A DNA stretch of 64,000 nucleotides from Ashinkailepas kermadecensis. Its lineage: Eukaryota; Arthropoda; Thecostraca; Neolepadidae. How positions within the stretch are numbered: the first letter of the stretch is position 1; each line of letters starts with the position of its first letter. The position numbers were made by a program, and so were the translations under genes. Shown one piece after another: positions 36,370-48,800 of this stretch. The DNA is taken from contig JAOTOM010004753.1 in NCBI GenBank assembly GCA_034440615.1, positions 37,501 to 101,500 of the forward strand. The letters run 5' to 3'. Under the pieces are notes generated by a model. The model was not told where the DNA came from, searched no databases, and was given only the letters and a program-made list of their open reading frames with translations.

Positions 36370-39300
36370 TATATAAAGTTATAAAGTGTTTAGACTTAAA
36401 AAGAGACCCAAGGGCCCATCCAGTTAAGTCTGTAAATGGAAGATACCATAAGCCTGGAAAAAAAGACCACCCCAACCATCCCACATCCTGAAGAAACCCT
36501 GATCCCTCTTAACACATGTGGATTGAATGCCTTATCAATAATTTTCCAACTGCATCCATGCCTGCTTAAAGGGGTCTGTGCCGTGCACACTTACTAAACA
36601 TAAATGTCACCCCATCCATCACAAATTAGAACTCAAAAACAAGATTTTCCTGTCTAAAAATTTGTCCACCCTACTTTTAAATACATTCAATGAGGAACTC
36701 CCCACAACATCAGCAGGCAGCCCATTCCACTGATCAACAACCCTTTGACTGAAGACCTGTTCTCGCTTAGCTGTCCTACACCTCAACTTGTCTAACCTGA
36801 ATTGATGACCCCTATGTGATATGCTAAACTGAAGAGTGCCATTCAAATTGACCTGATCTAGTCCTGTAACAATTTTGTACATTTAAATCATGTCCCCCCT
36901 TAATCTCCTACACTTGAGTGAGTACATATCTAATGCCACTAGCCTTTCTCCATATTCTAAGTTACCTATTCCACTGATGAGTCTAGTTGCTTTACACTGC
37001 ACACTTTCTAACATATCTATACCTTTTTTAGGTAGGGGCTCCATGCTTGTACAGAATATTCCAGGTGGGGTCGCACATATGCTAAGTACAGTTTTTTCTT
37101 CATGACTTCCTTGCTCTTATATATCACACTTATATTAATGAGTCCCAGCATTTGGAGTGTCCTGTTCCTAGCTGAGATACATTATCTTTCTGCTTTAAGG
37201 TCTTTTCTGCTTTAAGGTCTTTTTAAGTCCCTTTCCTCTCCAATAACATCCAGTTCCCTCCCTCCCATTGTTTTTCTGAAAGTCTCACCTCCAGACCCCA
37301 GATGCATAACCTTACACTTGTCATAGTTGAAAGACATCGGCCATTGATCAGCCCACTTTTTTAGGTCCTCCAAGTCTAGTTGAATATTTCTAGATTGATC
37401 ACAACTGTTTGCCACTCCTACCAACTTGATGTCATCAGCAAATTTGAACACTATTCCTCAGCCCTACCTCAATGTTATTCGCAAAGATGATAAAGAGAAG
37501 TGGCCCAAGAACAGAGCCCTGTGGTACTCCACTCAGCACATCCTTCCAATCATATTTACATCCATTTAACATTACCCTTTGTTTCCTTCCCCTCAACCAT
37601 GTTTCAATCCAACCTAGAACTTTTCCAACAATCCCATGTTGCTATTGTTGATGAATTAGCCTCCCATGTGGAACTTTATCAAAAGCTTTGCTAAAGTCCA
37701 AGTACACAACATCCATTCTGCTTTGATTGTCTACTTCTTTTGTAACATACTCCATGAACTCCAAAATGTTAGTTAAACAAGACCTTCAAGATCGAAATCC
37801 ATGTTGAGTATCCCTTAAAAGGTTGTGCCTATCAAGATAAATCTGAACATTCTGTTTAACCAGATTGTCTAGTACCTTGCAAACCATTGAGGTCAAACTG
37901 ACCTGTAATTGGTCTGTAGTTGCCTACACACTTCATACTTCCCTTTTTGAAAATTGGTACTACATTTGCAGTTCTCCAATCTTCAGGCACTTCATAATAT
38001 TCCATAGACCACCCAAACATTATACCTAGGGGAACTGCTAAAACTTTAGCACACTACTAAGACCCTAGCATATATATCATCTGGTCCAGAAGCTTTATTA
38101 GGTTTTATATTCTGCAACTGCTTTTCTACAGCTTCTGTAGTTATTGTAAGATCCTCCAACCTATCACGTGCCATGGCATAAGATTAAGTTGCTTCTATTC
38201 CACCAGAATTATCTTTAGTAAAGACTGATGAGAATTGCTTGCTTAGGGATTCCACAATAACACGATCATCAACCACTAATTCCCCATCTACCTCCAGTGG
38301 TCCTACACTGCACTTTTTAGCCTTAAATTTGTAGAAGCTAAAGAATATCTTAGCATTACCTGCTGAACATTCTCAAGCTAATTTGATTTCAGCCAGTCTT
38401 TTAGATGCCCTAACACACCTCCTAACTTTATTTCTAGCTATTTTATATCATTTGAGGTTTACCTCAGAGTTAGCATATTTTAGTTTCTTGAATGCCTATT
38501 TCTTTGACTCCAGTAAATGCTTTACTTCCCTGGTCAGCCATGAAGGGTGCTTAACCCTGGTTAATCGAATTTGCCTATTGGGAATGAACCTACCCTGACC
38601 TTCAAATAGTTATCTTTTATCATTCTCCACATTTCATAAGCATCTAAGCCCTTCAATAAGTCTTCCCAATGAATTTAATTCAGGAAGATCCTGAACTCAT
38701 TGTAATTCCCTTTAGCAAAATTTGGAATCAATGTCTTATTGGTTCCTACACTTCCAACATACAATGAGAAGCATATAATGTTGTGATCACTATTACCCAA
38801 GGTCTCTCCTATGTTCCCATTTTGTACCAAATTTTCCTCATTAGTAAGCACAAGATCTAATATTTCATGTTCCCTTGTAGGTTCATGTATCATTTGAAAG
38901 AAGAAATTTTCCTCAAAACAATCCGTGAAACGTCTTCCTGATTTGTTTAGACCTATAGTTTTGTTTCCCAATCCTGTTATGTTGAAATCCCCCAACAAAA
39001 CAGTTCTCTCCTGCACTCTCCTACTCATCTATTCCTGCATCAACCTGTCCATGTTTTCATTCTGGTCTGGAGGTCTATAGAATGCCCCAATCCTAAATTG
39101 TGTTCCATTCTTCAGAATTATGTCTAACCACAAGTATTCAACTCCTTCATTATGCACACTATCCTCTATGGAATGACATTTCATTACTTGTCTGACATAC
39201 AAGAGTATACCTCCTCTTATCCTTGCCTTCCTTTGATAAGCATGCATGTTGTAGCCTGTCAATTCAAATTCTTGCAAGTTGTCTCCAAAAATGCTTTCAT

Positions 39301-39440
39301 TAACCCATGCCTATGTTATGCATGCCAAATCTAGCTTTTCAGACAACATATATGCATGCAGTTCCCCAATTGTGCTCCTAACACTTCTGGCATTGACATA
39401 AAAACATGATAAACTATTCCTTCCTTTGCTTGCAAGACCT
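36370..39440 (-). mobile_element. CR1-like non-LTR retrotransposon, decayed
   Basis: Read on the minus strand, an apurinic-type endonuclease starts near 39415 (CFYVNARSV..ELHAYMLSEKLD), continues through GGILLYVR and GAFYRPPDQN (39277-39029), and then LLGDFNITG and NSDHNIICF (39028-38675). Reverse-transcriptase remnants follow, including the FADDIKLVG active-site box (about 37445), and the C-terminal HRGHQFRLDKLRCRT..FSQRVVDQWNGLP (36882-36619). Domain order and the C-terminal motif match the CR1 clade. Many stops and shifts make it dead. The gag-like ORF is missing, so it is 5' truncated. Confidence 0.85.
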
Positions 39441-39628
39441 CTCTTTATCAGCTACATCCCCCATGGCCTGCCTAGTTTCCCTGTTTCCTATTGAGAGCCT
39501 CCTCAAGTAAAGGTTCAACCACACCCAGTGTAAAATTACAAATGATAAAAACTTTTTATCTTCAAAGATAGACCTACGAGCTACACATCCAGACATGAAG
39601 ATGATTGAATACAGAGCATGACTGTGTT

Positions 39629-39631
<3 letters not shown>

Positions 39632-39716
<85 letters not shown>
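39632..39716. repeat. (TA)n microsatellite
   Basis: About 85 bp of TA repeat just upstream of the CR1-like LINE. Confidence 0.95.
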
Positions 39717-39719
<3 letters not shown>

Positions 39720-39720
<1 letters not shown>

Positions 39721-42067
39721 GCATGTGTATAAATTGAGGTATACAGTACTAACTGCCATCTGGTACCACAAAAATATCCCAATACTTGCAATTATTTGGT
39801 ATTGATATAGAAGAGCCCTGAGCATCAATCAAAAATCAAATATACAGACTGGACTTGTTCAAGCTTACATAGCAATATTTCCCCCTGCCATTTCATTGGA
39901 ACATCGAATATAACAAAGATATTTACTATTTAAAATCAATCCACTCAGCATTAACACTTCAAATAATGCAGGATCCTTTCACTATGTAATAATATTAGAT
40001 GATCTGATATCAATAAGTTTTAGGTGATCCAACACCAATAGGCTGTTAGGTTAAGTTGGGTTAGATCATGTCAGATCAGGTTAGTTTAGGTTTTTGTTGT
40101 AAGTTCTTCATTGTGTATTACCCTGACAAAAACTCATTTTCTGTATACTTCCCTTATTTTGTTAGGAGGATGATATGCACCTGTGTTGCCAAAATATGGG
40201 TAGCTTTGTGCTGTAAGGTAATTTTTCAATTCTTGGAATTTCTTTTACTATACAATGTTTATGATAATTTCTTGCATGATGTGATCACTCATTTCCTCTC
40301 CAAATGCTTGCTTTTCATAGCAGGCAACATAGCACCAAAAAGAGGCTTGAAGTCAGCAAATATACCATACAAATAATGCTTAAAAAAAAGGAAAAAAGCA
40401 ACATAACCTAACCTAGCCTAGCCTAGCCACCCATATAGTACAATTATGTTAATAATGTAAATGTTTTGCAAAATTTCTGTTCTCAAAATGTGCTAACTTA
40501 AAAAACCTGACCTAACCTAGTATAACTTTTGTAATGAGCATTTTTGAACATTTTCAAACAATCATTCGAAAATTTTATCCAAATAAGAAAAACATCCTAG
40601 CATAACCAAACTGAATGCTTTTCCTTGCTTCATGGAAGTAAAACTTCTTGTTGCAAATACCCCAAAGCACAATAATACTGAAATATGTTCTTCTGGTGCT
40701 TGTTATGTTGCTGGTTTGATTTTGATGTTCTTTTCTTAGTGAAATGGCTGATTATTAATATATAATTATTTCAGTCTGAATCGCTTATGTGTCAAAACAT
40801 ATTCATCTTCTCAAGGAAATTAATATCAAATTGATTCAAATCACATTAGAAAACATCAGCAGGAACTAATTGTGGACAAAAAAGTAGCCTAGGGGCTTCT
40901 TCTATGTTTACACATTATTCTTTATATGCATGCCATATCTTGTTCAACTTTGCTTTGCACCCTTGGACCAAATTTGTACTGTTAGCTTGCCTTATTTTGC
41001 CTTGGTTTACATTGTGAGATTAACTAATAAGCCAGTCTGCAAAACATGGTGAGCCTCAACAAGATCTTGAGCATGCAGGGCATTGAACAGAAGCACATCC
41101 ATGTGTGCTCCCAGGCTTGGTCAGGTGTGCATAGCTTGGGAGTATACTCAAGAATACAGGTATGCACCCCAGGCTTGTGGTGCCAAACATGAGCAACTCA
41201 GGGTATGAGGAACACCACATCAGGGTGCAGAGTAAGGAGCAAGGAACAAGGGTAATACTGTGTGATTAAATTACCAGGTAATACTGTGTGATTAAACCTG
41301 GGCACACCAGTGTCCTCATAATTTTGCTACCAAATCAATACATTTTTTTTCATATATCTAGTTTCATCAGATACAGCATTTGAGGCACAAATATTGTAAT
41401 AGCACATTTCTTTCCATAATTGAGACAATGTGGTCACTCATGTATGGCACAAATGCATACCTTTCAGTCCGTCACCAACTACTGAGTTATTTACCACCAA
41501 TGCCAGGGAAGGTGTTTATATGTATGGGGTTTTGCACAGTTTGAGCTGAGAACAGGATAAAATAAACATCTGCTCATATTGCAACATAACATAGAACCTA
41601 ATTAGCACTGGATATATTATGGTCACAGGCCTTCATCAGCAGTCATGACTTCACCTTCATCAACACTGTTGTTGAAGTCTTCATGGGCACCATCATGTTC
41701 AGTGTGCCCTAAAGCCTACATAACTAAATAACTAACAAATAGTAGTGGGTGGTAGAATAGAAAGCTCATGAATTGTTCTAAAAAAAGGGTCATCGAAGAA
41801 ATATTGCTATCATTCTGAAACCCCTTTAATATGTCTCTGAATCATTTAATAGTAGTAGGTGCTCCAAAAAGCATAAGGGGCGCTAGGTCTCTTCAATATA
41901 AAATTTGGAACTTCTTGCACAAGACATGGAAAAGCTGTTAAAATGGCCTAAATTCGTGATGCTGCTCTGAATAGTCTGGGAACGGCTAGAGAAGAGCTGA
42001 ATGCATGGTTCATATATTGTGTGTGGCTTGTCCTGTACTGTAATATGGTTAGTACATTTGTGTTTTT
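39720..42067. other. AT-rich intergenic region
   Basis: No gene recognised. Contains diverged copies of the ACTCATTTTCTCC-type repeat seen at 33440 and 35335 (about 40288 and 41430), AACCTAACCT tracts near 40405, and a direct duplication of GGTAATACTGTGTGATTAAA at about 41250 and 41277. Confidence 0.4.
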
Positions 42068-42080
42068 CATCATTGAGAGC

Positions 42081-42243
42081 GGGGACGATTGGTCTAGGGG
42101 TAAGATGCTCGTCTCACAATCGAAAGATTGTGGGTTCGAGTCTCACCTGTCGCTACTCTTCGCCCGCGACCAGTCGTCGTGAGAGATTGGCGACGCTATA
42201 TGGCTCAACGGTCGACGTGTCGTAAAACCAATAACCAACCAAC
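42081..42243 (+). mobile_element. tRNA-derived SINE with intact target duplication
   Basis: The 163-bp element has a pol III A box (TTGGTCTAGGGGTA) and B box (GGGTTCGAGTC), an unrelated body and an (AACC)n tail. A perfect 13-bp target duplication CATCATTGAGAGC flanks it (42068-42080 and 42244-42256). It is a SINE rather than a tRNA gene because the 3' end does not pair with the 5' end. It lies 640 bp upstream of ALG10. Confidence 0.88.
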
Positions 42244-42881
42244 CATCATTGAGAGCTTTGACGCATGGGTTTGAGCTCATTCAGGGATGAGTGGTTTTGA
42301 GTTCATCTATAGCTATAGCTATAGCTATAGCTATTTGCCACGATGTCATGTTTTCAGGCCCTCAATATTTAGATAGTCTGGTCTTTCTGCATTTCAGCCA
42401 GAAATACTCAGGAAGAGGTTCCATATGTCGTCATCTTAGTTTCTTAGGAAGAAACTATTTGGAAGAAATGCCAAGATATTATACTGGTAGATTGTATCAA
42501 TTCCATCTGGCTAGTTGCATTGACAGAATGTATATCACTATCATGCTCAACATTATGTATACATAGGCACTGATGAAGCCATGTGGCAATGTCTGAATCA
42601 CTGCATGTATGCATGAGTGATCATTTTTTAGTAATGCATTTTAATTAAGTATTTGCATTTATATATTTAGCAGACTACTTCATACAGATGATAAATATGA
42701 CGTTTAGTTGTCATTACATATTTTTATCCATGAGCACTGCATTTAAGAACCAATCGAATATATTTATTGGTCAATGCTATCGTCTGCACAGCCAAACACA
42801 CAGTTATTTCGTTGTGGCATTGTGATGAGTCAAGGAACTGCGTCAAGTCAAGTGAATGTTGAGCCACGATAGTGATGCTGC

Positions 42882-45800
42882 ATGACCAGTAGCGGTGCTG
42901 TCTTCACAGTGATGGAGGTGAAGTGGAGTCGATCCGGCCTGCTAGCGGCCGTAGTCATCTTCACCAGCACTTCACTGGTGGTGTTCCACCACATGTATGC
43001 GCTGCAGCCGACGCCCTTCATCGACGAGGCGTTCCACATCCCACAGTGCCAGCGATATTGCGCTGGCAACTACACCGAGGTACGACTGGTAGCACATCAT
43101 GCCTGGGATTGAGGTATGGCCAATGGTACCTATAGAGACCACAAGTAACAAGTTGGGCCTCAGGTAACCGAGATGTAGCCCCTGGCAGCTATGCTTAGGT
43201 ACAGCTGCTGATAAATATGTTCATGTATGGCGATTGGTAACTGAATTATGGCCACAGGTAACCGAGGTGTGGCCCATGTAGCTATGCTAAGGTACAGCTG
43301 CTCATAACTATGCTGAGGTATGGCAACCGGTAACTAAATTATGGCCACCGGTAACCAAGATGTGGCTCTGTTAGCTCTGCTAAGGAACAGCTGCTGCTAA
43401 CTATGCTAAGGTATGATGACTAGCAACTGATTTAAGGCCACAGTAGGTGAGATACAATGTGCCTGCCATCTGTGGGCCTGAAACTAAATGTTGATGGTCT
43501 GCTTGCTGACTGTGTGTGACAGTGTGACAACAAGATCACAACACTGCCTGCCCTGTACCTGCCATCAGTGGGACTGGGACTGAATGTTGATGACCTGCTG
43601 ACTGTGTATGACAGTGGGACGACAAGATCACCACACTGCCCGGCCTGTACCTGCTGTCGGTGGGCCTGTGACTGAACGTCTGCTGACTGTGTTTGACAGT
43701 GGGACGACAAGATCACCACACTACCGTCGGTGGGCCTGTGACTGAACGTCTGCTGACTATGTTTGACAGTGGGACGACAAGATCACCACACTGCCCGGCC
43801 TGTACCTGCTGTCGGTGGGCCTGTGACTGAACGTCTGCTGACTATGTGTGACAGTGGGACGACAAGATCACCACACTGCCCGGCCTGTACCTGCTGTCGG
43901 TGGGCCTGTGACTGAACGTCTGCTGACTATGTTTGACAGTGGGACGACAAGATCACCACACTGCCCGGCCTGTACCTGCTGTCGGTGGGCCTGTGACTGA
44001 ACGTCTGCTGACTATGTGTGACAGTGGGACGACAAGATCACCACACTGCCCGGCCTGTACCTGCTGTCGGTGGGCCTGCTGGGGTATCTGTCCGGTCTGG
44101 AGGCACCCGTCTGCACCGTCTACCTGCTGCGACTCACCAACCTGCTCTTCTCTGTCATCACACTGGTGGCGATCTACAGTATACTGAAGGTCCTCAACGT
44201 CGCCGAGGTGGGCCTGCCAGCGGCGGATGCGCCGACGCGGGGCGTGACGCCATCCGGTTTGACGTCAGTGATGCGGTTATGCAAGGACAGTGTGCCCAAA
44301 TTCGGAACATGGGGCGGAAAAGAACAGATCTGATTACAAATGGAAATAATTTTACTTTCATGTGCTTTTTTTCACCAAAAGTTCCTGTTTTTTCTTATGT
44401 TTACCTTTGCATTTTGTATTTCCCTTTTGTTGAAATCTCCCATGGTTGCACATGAGTGCATCCAGGAGTCATGGGGTTTGGTGCGATGCTGGGCTGACAC
44501 AGACCTATAATAATGTTAGAAGATGTATGATGCACCATGTGACATTTTAGTCAATTTTTCACAGAAGATGTTTAGAAGATTTAGAACATGTTTATTTGGA
44601 AGAGCAAATTTAGAAGATGTTTATTTCCAACTGATGCTCAAGTGAAAATCAATTTGGACACATTTTGTGAATATGGTGACACATCCTTGGCGTTGCGTCG
44701 CCAGTGAAGTGAGGAAACGGCCACTGGCATGCTGTCACGATGTGTAGGTTGCCTCGTCACCACACCGTCTGGGTGGACATGTCACGGCAACTTCCTGCAG
44801 ACGCTTGGCGCCTGCGTCTGAATGACTGTGCAACACCCCTGTGTAGAGTTAACTGCTTGCGTTGTTTGGAAACTAACTCACACCTCGTAGTGACTTCGCG
44901 CCGATGTCCTGAAACTCCGAAAGTTTGGTTCCAACCAGCACCTCACAGGAACTTGTTTTGGCCTCAGTGAATATAGTTTTCACCTCCTGAATTGATTTCC
45001 ATGAATCCTGGCAGCTTCTAGTGGTCGTGGCGGTGATGTTTTTCACCATCTTGCTGACGTTTTCCTGTCAATACCTAGCATTTATGTCACCACTCTCGGA
45101 GCAGATGTAATGTTGAAATATCAACATCATGTTTTGCCTGCCATATTGATTGTCATATTTGTTACGACGTCATCGCGTATTCCAGCGTCTTTGCCTGCTG
45201 CCCTCCACTCTTTGAAAAATGAATTGCAGGAGACTGTATTAGGCAATTGTGTACAATGTAATTTTCTTGGGCAGGATATGGTGGTATATAGCACCGCCGT
45301 ATTTTGCGTCCAGTTCTTTGAGGGTTTTAAGTTGATTGCAGTTGGCTCTGGTCCAGCTGAAGTGTCTGACGATGTCTCGTTTGTGCCGCCAGGAGGTGCA
45401 CGAGTGGCGCCATGTGTCTGACTGTGCTGTGTGCCGCCAGAGGTGCACGAGTGGCGCATGTGTCTGACTGTGCTGTGTGCCGCCAGAGGTGCACGAGTGG
45501 CGCCATGTGTCTGACTGTGCTGTGTGCCGCCAGAGGTGCACGAGTGGGCATGTGTTATGTGCTTGTGCAGAGGTGCACGAGTGGCGCATGTGTCTGACTG
45601 TGCTGTGTGCCGCCAGAGGTGCACGGTGGCGCCATGTGTCTGACTGTGCTTGTGCCGCCAGAGGTCGTGGCTGTGTTGTGTGTGTGTGCCGCCAGAGGTG
45701 CACAGTGGCGCATGTGTCTGACTGTGCTGTGTGCCGCCAGAGGTGCCGGTGCATGTGTTGACTGTGCTGTGTGCCGCCAGAGGTGCCGAGTGGGCATGTG

Positions 45801-48800
45801 TCTGACTTGCTGTGTGCCGCCAGAGTGGCGAGTGGCGCCATGTGTCTGACTGTGCTTGTGCCGCCAAGTGGAGTGGCGCCATTGTCTGTGTGTTGGCCGG
45901 GGTGCGTGGGGTGTTGTGTTGTGGCGGTGCGTGGCTTGTTCGTGTTTGGCCAGGTGCGTGGGCCAGGTTGTGTGCTGTGTGCGCCAGGAGTGGGAGTGTT
46001 TCGTGTGTGTGCTTTGGCCGTCGTGGCCATGTGTCTGACTGTGCTGTGTGCCGCCAGAGGTGCGGTGGGCCATGTGTCTGACTGTGTGTGTGTGCCGCCA
46101 GAGGTGCCAGTGGCGCCATGTGTCTGACTGTGTGTGTGCCGCCAGGAGGTGCGCGAGTGGCGCCATGTGTCTGACTGTGCTGTGTGCCGCCAGGAGGTGA
46201 CGAGTGGCGCCATGTGTCTGACTGTGCTGTGTGCCGCCAGGAGGTGCGCGAGTGGCGCCATGTGTCTGACTGTGTGTGTGCCGCCAGGAGGTGCACGAGT
46301 GGCGCATGTGTCTGACTGTGCTGTGTGCCGCCGAGGTGGTGGCGCTTTCTGTGTGTGTGCCGGAGGGGCAGTGGCGCATGTGTCTGACTGTGCTTGTGCC
46401 GCCAGAGGTGCACGAGTGGCGCCAGTGTCTGACTGTGTGCTTGTGCCGCCAGGAGGTGCGCGAGTGGCGCCATGTGTCTGACTGTGCTGTGTGCCGCCAG
46501 AGGTGCACGGTGGCATTTCTGACTGTGTGTGCCGCAGAGGTGCGTGGCGCCATTGTTGACTTGTTGTGGCCAGGAGGTGACGTGCTGTGGTTGACTGTGT
46601 GCTGTGTGCCGCCAGAGGTGACAGTGGGCCTGTGGCGTGTGTGTGTGCGCCAGGGTGCCTGGCCATGTGTTGACTTGTGTGGGTTGTTTTCTTTTGTGGG
46701 TGCTGGGCTTTCTGACTGTGTGCTGGTGCCGCCGGGTGGGGGCCATGTGTCTGACTGTGGTGTGTCGCGGGGTGTGGGCTGTCTGTGTGCTGTGTGCCGC
46801 CAGAGGTGCACGGTGGCGCCATGTGTCTGACTGTGTGCTGTGGCCGCCAGGAGGTGCACGAGTGGCGCATGTGTCTGACTGTGCTGTGTGCCGCCGGGTG
46901 ACGAGTGGGCATGTGTCTGACTGTGCTTGTGCCGCCAGAGGTGCACGAGTGGCGCCATGTCTGACTGTGTGTTGGGGTGAGTGGGCATGTTGACTTGTTG
47001 TGCCGCCGGGTGCTGGGCATTGTCTGATGTGCTTGTGCCCGGTGCTGGGTTTTACTTTTGGCCTGGCTGGCGCCTATGTCTGACTGTGTTGTGTGCCAGG
47101 TGCACGAGTGGCGCCATTGTCTGACTGTGCTGTGTGCCGCCGGAGGTGCGTGGGCCATTGTCTGACTGTGTTGTGCCGCGGGGTGCACGTGGCGCTGTCT
47201 GACTGTGCTGTGTGCCGCCAGAGGTGCACAGTGGCGCCATGTGTCTGACTGTGCTGTGTGCCGCCAGAGGTGCGCGAGTGGCGCCATGTGTCTGACTGTG
47301 CTGTGTGCCGCCAGGAGGTGCACGAGTGGCGCATGTGTCTGACTGTGCTGTGTGCCGCCAGAGGTGCACGAGTGGCGCCATGTGTCTGACTGTGTGCTGT
47401 GTGCCGCCAGGAGGTGCGCGAGTGGCGCCATATGTCTGACTGTGCTGTGTGTCGCCAGGAGGTGCACGAGTGGCGCCATGTGTCTGACTGTGTGCTGTGT
47501 GCCGCCAGGAGGTGCGCGAGGGGCGCCATGTGTCTGACTGTGCTGTGTGCCGCCAGAGGTGCACGAGTGGCGCATTGTCTGACTGTGCTTGTGTCGCCAG
47601 GAGGTGCACGAGTGGCGCCATGTGTCTGACTGTGTGCTGTGTGCCGCCAGGAGGTGCGCGAGGGGCGCCATGTGTCTGACTGTGCTGTGTGTCGCCAGGA
47701 GGTGCGCGAGTGGCGCCATGTGTCTGACTGTGCTGTGTGCCGCCAGGAGGTGCGCGAGTGGCGCCATATGTCTGACTGTGTGCTGTGTGCCACCAGGAGG
47801 TGCGCGAGTGGCGCCATGTAATGTCGGCTCTCACGCTCGCCTCGTTCCCGATACTGTACCAGTTCTCCTTCCTCTACTATACGGACGTGGCGTCCACCAT
47901 GCTCGTGCTACTAATGTACGCGCTGCATCTGCACCGCCAGCAGGGTACAGCCGCCTGCATAGGTGAGTCGCTGGGGTAGTCCCGTCTGGGTACAACCGCC
48001 TGTTTTGGTCATTCCCGGGTGTAGTCATGTCTGGGTACAGTAGTCTGTATAGGTCAGTCGCTGGTGTAGTCTTGTCTGGGTACAGCCGCGTGCATAGGTC
48101 ACTGGTATAGTCATGTCTGGATACAGCCGCCTATATAGGTCAGTCACAGGTGCAATCTCAGCATGGGAATGTCTCCCTTCTCTTGGTATCCTCCAGTCCC
48201 ATTTACCCAGTGTATGTTCGCACTGCTTTACTCTCCTCTTTCGTGCGTACCGAAGAGTTAACCTTTTTCTCCCGCGCTTAATCTCCCCGAAGGCTGCCCA
48301 CGGGCTCACCCTGTGCTGCCCACGGGCGCCATGTTGCCGCAGCAGGTGACGCACCGTCAGGCCACATGGTCGACGCGCCCTGAAGCACCGTCAGGCCCAA
48401 CTGACCAGCCGGCCTGTGTCCGCCGCTGTCGGCCCGTTGCAGGTGCGCTGTCGATCCTCGTGCGCCAGAACAACGTCATCTGGGTGGCCGTGATGGCAGC
48501 ACTCTCCTGCTCGGAGTTCATGGTCTCTACACTGATGTCGCGAGCCACCGCACGCCGCAAGAACATGGACCCCTGCTCCCCCAGGATAGTGCGGGTGAGT
48601 GGTTGTGGCAGGTGATGCGGGGCAACCCCACCACGCCAGCTGTCACGGACGCGTGCCCTCCCAGGATAGTGCGGGTGAGTGGCTGTGGCAGGTGATGCGG
48701 GGCCACCCCACCACGCCAGCTGTCACGGACGCGTGCCCTCCCAGGATAGTGCGGGTGAGTGGTTGTGGCAGGTGATGCGGGGCCACCCCACCACGCCAGC

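Noticed and set aside
36100..39440. Host genes on the plus strand in this interval
   Set aside because: Plus frames are shadows of the minus-strand CR1-like LINE.
42081..42160. tRNA gene
   Set aside because: A and B boxes are present but the acceptor stem does not close, and an insertion duplication plus (AACC)n tail show a SINE. The same reasoning applies to 24230-24150 on the minus strand.
44208..44333. Extension of ALG10 exon 2 past 44207
   Set aside because: The extra residues match nothing in the family and would break the join to exon 3, which is in phase with the GTGGGC donor at 44208.
45127..47834. Minus-strand frames of 842, 539 and 477 codons (His/Thr/Ser/Ala-rich)
   Set aside because: They are antisense translations of the ALG10 intron 2 minisatellite, overlap one another in several frames and have no domain.
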